Below, in pieces: positions 60,638 to 64,000 of a stretch of DNA of 64,000 nt (positions within the stretch are counted from its first letter, which is position 1; every line of letters begins with the position of its first letter). The notes under the pieces are model-generated. The model did not search any database. It had not been told where the DNA came from and worked only from the letters and a program-made list of their open reading frames with translations. Source of the DNA: JBOGCH01 sp051656645. GTDB lineage: Bacteria; Bacteroidota; Bacteroidia; Bacteroidales; Marinifilaceae. A program made the position numbers and the translations under genes. Where the stretch lies: the NCBI GenBank assembly GCA_051656645.1, contig JBOGCH010000040.1:124001-188000 (forward strand), in the 5' to 3' direction.

Positions 60638-60665
60638 CCCGGCAATACCATGTGGAATTGCCGGG
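60638..60665 (-). promoter_or_regulatory. Hairpin in the capD leader
   Basis: A perfect 9 bp GC-rich stem (60638-60646 and 60657-60665) with a 10-base loop, 20 bases before the capD start. No T-run follows on the minus strand, so it is not a classical terminator. It could be a pause or antiterminator-loading site for the NusG-like protein, which is speculation. Confidence 0.4.
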
Positions 60666-60680
60666 CGCAAAATCGCGATA

Positions 60681-62264
60681 TTAATAGAACTTCAAGATAT
60701 CAACTTCCGCTTTACTAAGCATACGCCATTTACCTCGAGGAAGATTCTTTTTCGTAATCCCCGCAAAATATGCGCGGTCAAGTTTTTCAATCTTAAAGCC
60801 AAGATGTTCAAATATACGACGTACAATACGATTACGTCCCGAGTGTATCTCAATACCCACCTCTTTGCCATTATCCGATGCATAGCTAATTTCATCCGCT
60901 TTAATTAAACCATCCTCAAGCATTATACCATCTTTTATCTGCTCTAATTGCTGTGGAGTAATAGTTTTATCTAAAAACACATGATATATTTTCTTATGCT
61001 CATAGCTAGGATGAGTTAACTTCTTAGCTAAATCGCCATCATTTGTAAATAATAGTACACCGGTAGTTTGTCTATCAAGACGTCCAACAGGATATACTCG
61101 CTCTTTACACGCGTTAGCAATTAAATTCATAACTGTTTTACGCTCCAACGGATCGTCCATTGTTGTTACAAAGTCCTTAGGTTTATTCAATACCAAATAA
61201 ACTTTCTTTTCAGGGATAATCTCCTCCCCGTCAATTTCTACTTTATCTTTCTTAGAAACCTTAGTCCCTACTTTCTCAACAACAATATCATTTACTCTTA
61301 CTCGTCCGCTTTGTATTAACTCATCAGCATCTCTACGTGAACAAATTCCACTTATTGAAATATATCTATTTAAACGTAATTCTGCATCTGTAGACTCCGT
61401 AACGGTTTTAATTTTATGAGCTAAAATCTTTTTCTTACTGTAATGCTTCTCTCTTAGTGAAGCTACATCATCGCGATCAAACTCACGTGGTTGATAATCA
61501 CGCTTTTCAAATCTGCGTTCACCACCTTGAGAGAACGATTTTCCTCCGTATGGACGTCTTTCTCTTCCTTCAAAACCGCCTCCTCTTGAAGCATTCTCGC
61601 CAAAGCTACGTCTACTTGAAAAACGTTCAGTAGCATATTCTGAACTACGTTCACGGCGCTCGCCACCTCTATTATCATCATAGCGATTACCACTACGGCT
61701 ATTTTCCTGGCGACCACGATTTTCGTAGCGATTATCTCGGTTATCATAACGATTATCATCACGGCGTTCTGGACGACCTTCATAACGATTACCATTATCT
61801 CTACGACCTTCGTATCTATTCCCGCTTTCTTGACGTGCTCCACGGAAACCTCCTTCGCGGTTATCGCGGCGTGTATCATCATTTCCATATCGGCGCTCGC
61901 CGCTATTATATGGTTTCTTGTTATAATCGTTTCTCACATTTCCGTCACGTTTGTTTTCATACGGACGTGAACTTGTGTATCTTCTCTCTGATTGTTCAGT
62001 ATTCCCATCTCTGTAAGATCTACCGCCACCATTAAATTTTCCTCTATCTCCGTATCCTCTACTTTCACCGCTAGCAGGTCGGTTATAACTTCGCTCTTCA
62101 AATCGAGAATTTCCATCTCTTGACGAAGTAAATTTCTTTGCGTATCCTCCTTCATCTTTTGAGAATCGCGGTCTACGTTCGCCACCTGAATTTCTTTCAC
62201 CACTGTTTGAACGTTTATTCCATTCACCATTACCTGCTGAACGTTTTGAAAACTTATTATCCAT
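60681..62264 (-). CDS. RluB/RsuA-type pseudouridine synthase with long RG-rich N-terminal extension
   Basis: From the ATG at 62264 (the frame opens 2 codons earlier) the protein has about 527 aa. Residues about 1-270 are a low-complexity segment of Arg, Gly, Asn, Asp, Ser and Tyr (RGG-like repeats such as RYDNRDNRYENRG), highly charged. An S4 RNA-binding domain follows (about 296-345, LNRYISISGICSRRDADELIQ), then the RsuA/RluB/RluE catalytic domain with VGRLDRQTTGVLLFTNDG (catalytic Asp about 400) and RNRIVRRIFEHLGFKIEKL. It modifies uridine in rRNA. The extension is seen in Bacteroidota relatives, but its role in RNA binding or phase separation is unknown. Confidence 0.9.
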   Translation of the reverse strand: MDNKFSKRSAGNGEWNKRSNSGERNSGGERRPRFSKDEGGYAKKFTSSRDGNSRFEERSYNRPASGESRGYGDRGKFNGGGRSYRDGNTEQSERRYTSSRPYENKRDGNVRNDYNKKPYNSGERRYGNDDTRRDNREGGFRGARQESGNRYEGRRDNGNRYEGRPERRDDNRYDNRDNRYENRGRQENSRSGNRYDDNRGGERRERSSEYATERFSSRRSFGENASRGGGFEGRERRPYGGKSFSQGGERRFEKRDYQPREFDRDDVASLREKHYSKKKILAHKIKTVTESTDAELRLNRYISISGICSRRDADELIQSGRVRVNDIVVEKVGTKVSKKDKVEIDGEEIIPEKKVYLVLNKPKDFVTTMDDPLERKTVMNLIANACKERVYPVGRLDRQTTGVLLFTNDGDLAKKLTHPSYEHKKIYHVFLDKTITPQQLEQIKDGIMLEDGLIKADEISYASDNGKEVGIEIHSGRNRIVRRIFEHLGFKIEKLDRAYFAGITKKNLPRGKWRMLSKAEVDILKFY

Positions 62265-62319
62265 AATCACTATGTGTTATTATTTTAATCTACTAATTAA
62301 TCGTGTTAAGTACACGTTA

Positions 62320-63399
62320 CTATTTTGGTGCGGATCTATACACAAAAACCGCCACTATCGAGAACAGTATATTAGGCAACCATACCGCTAATAACGGATT
62401 CATATTTCCGTTTGTTGCAAATACTGTCGAGAACTGCATGAACAATATATAGGAAAAACTTATCAATAATCCCAATCCCAGATGCAGTCCCATTCCACCT
62501 CTAATCTTACGTGAAGAGATACTTACTCCAATAATTGTCAATATAAAAGTAGCAAACGCATTTGCCCAAATTGAATATTTAGCCATTTGGAATTCTACGA
62601 TATTCGAACTCCCGCGCAAACGCATCCTGTCAATATACTCCAACAATTCTGGATAGCTTAGCTGCTCCTTAATTTTCTTCGGATTCTCGGAAAATTCTGT
62701 TGGTTTAAAATTTAAAAGCGTGTCCAGTTTCTTACCTGTAGTATAGTATTCCGTGTCGCCTTCAATTACTCGTTTCCTCCAATTGTGAATCACCCATCTA
62801 CTACTGTCCTTATCCCATGCAATACGAGAAGATGTTAGTTTGCTAACCAAAGTATCGCCAACAAAATCCTCAATTGCAAAATCGTATCCCACATTAGACG
62901 ATACGGTATAAGACGACATATAAATATAAGTACCGGGAGCTATCTGTCTGTGAATATTTAACTCTTTATTGGCATATTTTTTCCCCTTATACGTTTTCTC
63001 AAACTCATTACGCCGTTCATTAGCGTTTGGAATAACAAAAGCAGCCATTACAAGTGTAAACACAGCAATTATTGTTGCCGAAAACAAATAAGGAAACATC
63101 AATCGTCTAAAACTTATCCCCGAACTTAGTATTGCAATTATCTCACTGTCATAAGCCATTTTGGAGGTAAAAAATATTACCGAGATAAAAATAAACAAGG
63201 ACGAGAATACATTGGCAAAATAGGGTATAAAGTTTAAGTAATAATCAAAAACTATAGCACCAAGCGGAGCCTCATTCTCTAAAAACTTCTCCAAATTCTC
63301 AGACACATCAAATACAACTACAATACAAAGTATTAATGCCAATGAGAAAAAGAAAGTGCCAAGAAATTTCTTTATTATATATAAATCCAGTTTTTTCAT
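62320..63399 (-). CDS. LptF/LptG family LPS export permease (YjgP/YjgQ)
   Basis: The 359 aa inner-membrane protein has six predicted helices: one near residue 12-35, two about 55-110, then a large periplasmic beta-jellyroll region (about 125-265) and three C-terminal helices (about 270-355). It matches YjgP/YjgQ (opening LDLYIIKKFLGTFFFSL, SEIIAILSSGISFRRLM, closing IGVSISSRKIRGGMGLHLGLGLLISFSYILF). With LptB ATPase and LptC it extracts LPS from the inner membrane. Whether it is LptF or LptG cannot be settled. It lies 29 bases after tgt. Confidence 0.9.
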   Translation of the reverse strand: MKKLDLYIIKKFLGTFFFSLALILCIVVVFDVSENLEKFLENEAPLGAIVFDYYLNFIPYFANVFSSLFIFISVIFFTSKMAYDSEIIAILSSGISFRRLMFPYLFSATIIAVFTLVMAAFVIPNANERRNEFEKTYKGKKYANKELNIHRQIAPGTYIYMSSYTVSSNVGYDFAIEDFVGDTLVSKLTSSRIAWDKDSSRWVIHNWRKRVIEGDTEYYTTGKKLDTLLNFKPTEFSENPKKIKEQLSYPELLEYIDRMRLRGSSNIVEFQMAKYSIWANAFATFILTIIGVSISSRKIRGGMGLHLGLGLLISFSYILFMQFSTVFATNGNMNPLLAVWLPNILFSIVAVFVYRSAPK

Positions 63400-63428
63400 A
63401 AAAACAATTGAGTCAACAGATAGTGTTA

Positions 63429-64000
63429 TTACAATCTACGCATTACGCGTTTCACTGTTATATCTTTCCACTCCGCGAAATCCCCCGCCATGATATGTTT
63501 TCTTGCTTCACGTACTAACCATAAATAAAAAGACAAATTATGAATAGAACATATTTGTATGCCTAGCACTTCATCACATTTAATTAAATGGCGTAAGTAA
63601 GCCTTTGAATAATCAGTATCCACATAGCTTAACGCCATCGGATCTATTGGAGAAAAGTCTCTCTCCCACTTCTTATTCTTTATATTTATAATTCCTTCAG
63701 TTGTAAATATCATACCGTTACGCCCATTACGCGTTGGCATTACACAGTCAAACATATCAACACCTAAGGCAATTGCTTCTAAAATATTCTCAGGAGTACC
63801 AACACCCATCAAATAACGAGGTTTTTCCTGAGGTAATATCGCATTTACAACCTCAATCATTGCATACATGTCCTCGGCAGCCTCTCCTACGGCCAATCCG
63901 CCAATGGCATAACCAGCTCTATCAAGAGACGTTGCATACTCCGCAGCCTGTGCACGCAAATCCTTGTATACACATCCTTGAACTATAGGAAATAAATTTT
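63429..64000 (-). CDS. tgt: tRNA-guanine transglycosylase, C-terminal part (partial)
   Basis: The gene enters the window at 64000 and stops at 63429; the visible part is about 190 residues and in frame from 63998. It begins LFPIVQGCVYKDLRAQAA, then DRAGYAIGGLAVGE, DMFDCVMPTRNGRNGMIF (catalytic Asp region), and a C-terminal YLRHLIKCDEVLGIQICSIHNLSFYLWLVREA segment with the zinc-binding Cys and His residues. TGT exchanges guanine-34 for preQ1 in GUN anticodons, making queuosine precursor. An open start of this frame at 63959 would be only a TTG inside the gene. It heads the tgt-lptF/G order seen in many bacteria. Confidence 0.93.
   Translation of the reverse strand, partial: NLFPIVQGCVYKDLRAQAAEYATSLDRAGYAIGGLAVGEAAEDMYAMIEVVNAILPQEKPRYLMGVGTPENILEAIALGVDMFDCVMPTRNGRNGMIFTTEGIINIKNKKWERDFSPIDPMALSYVDTDYSKAYLRHLIKCDEVLGIQICSIHNLSFYLWLVREARKHIMAGDFAEWKDITVKRVMRRL

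Noticed and set aside
61463..61888. 141-codon frame within the RG-rich part of the RluB-like gene
   Set aside because: It is a low-complexity shadow in a different frame of the Arg/Gly-rich coding sequence, without a known fold.
1..64000. CRISPR arrays, rRNA operons, insertion sequences, integrases, replication origin
   Set aside because: I saw no regularly spaced repeats, ribosomal RNA sequence, transposase or integrase gene, or dnaA-box cluster on either strand.

Overview
The window is a 64 kb, AT-rich, gene-dense chromosomal segment of a Bacteroidota bacterium, most likely order Bacteroidales. The basis is: many TAnnTTTG -7 promoter boxes and few Shine-Dalgarno motifs; Bacteroidales-type families (Mfa/fimbrillin lipoproteins with DUF3575 and DUF5119 partners, DUF4251, DUF3127, DUF4250, an UpxY-like NusG paralogue, RG-rich RluB); and an anaerobe's enzymes (tryptophanase, flavodiiron protein, malic enzyme fused to a phosphotransacetylase-like domain). 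Genus cannot be fixed from the sequence alone. No rRNA, tRNA, CRISPR array, transposase, integrase or phage gene was found.

Layout. 0-13 kb: 3' end of uvrB, ridA, a GHL10 glycosidase-like lipid-free secreted protein, a YjdM zinc-ribbon protein, a coiled-coil lipoprotein behind a near-perfect sigma-54 promoter, a secreted polysaccharide deacetylase, a DUF4251 protein, tryptophanase, a DEAD-box helicase, a TRIC-type channel, two tandem FKBP prolyl isomerases (cytoplasmic, then lipoprotein), DUF3127, and a pnuC/pnuT-thiamine pyrophosphokinase pair. 12.7-20.5 kb: a minus-strand fimbrial operon (DUF3575, DUF5119, fimbrillin, then two tandem fimbrillin-FGE fusion lipoproteins), an unknown lipoprotein, and a short DUF4250 gene at 20285-20464. 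20.8-26.5 kb: a MATE transporter, a ~980 bp AT-rich region with an orphan terminator, and a three-gene accessory unit (two paralogous Cys-rich lipoproteins plus a DUF1573 protein) that I cannot assign to any described system.

26.5-41 kb: housekeeping genes rnz, rpsA and maeB; a TolC-HlyD-ABC2-ABC2 export operon without its own ATPase; and a compact proC-proB-proA proline operon. 41-48 kb: a 182 bp inverted-repeat element of MITE-like appearance; an acyl-ACP synthetase-ACP-PlsC triple fusion; a flavodiiron protein; a second PlsC-like acyltransferase; and nusB. 47-64 kb: an M16 protease, an MscS channel, envelope and isoprenoid genes (M23 peptidase, dxr, rseP), then a minus-strand run of tgt (cut by the window end), an LptF/G permease, RG-rich pseudouridine synthase, CapD-like sugar dehydratase, NusG-like antiterminator and uvrA.

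Most convergent gene pairs are separated by long perfect hairpins that act as bidirectional intrinsic terminators, often overlapping stop codons. The strongest candidates for new biology are the Cys-rich lipoprotein/DUF1573 unit (23160-26524), the tandem fimbrillin-FGE fusions (13462-17000), the ATPase-less ABC-2 export operon, the misplaced UpxY-like gene beside capD and uvrA, the 41 kb inverted-repeat element, and two possible small transcripts (10884-10966 and 22590-22910).
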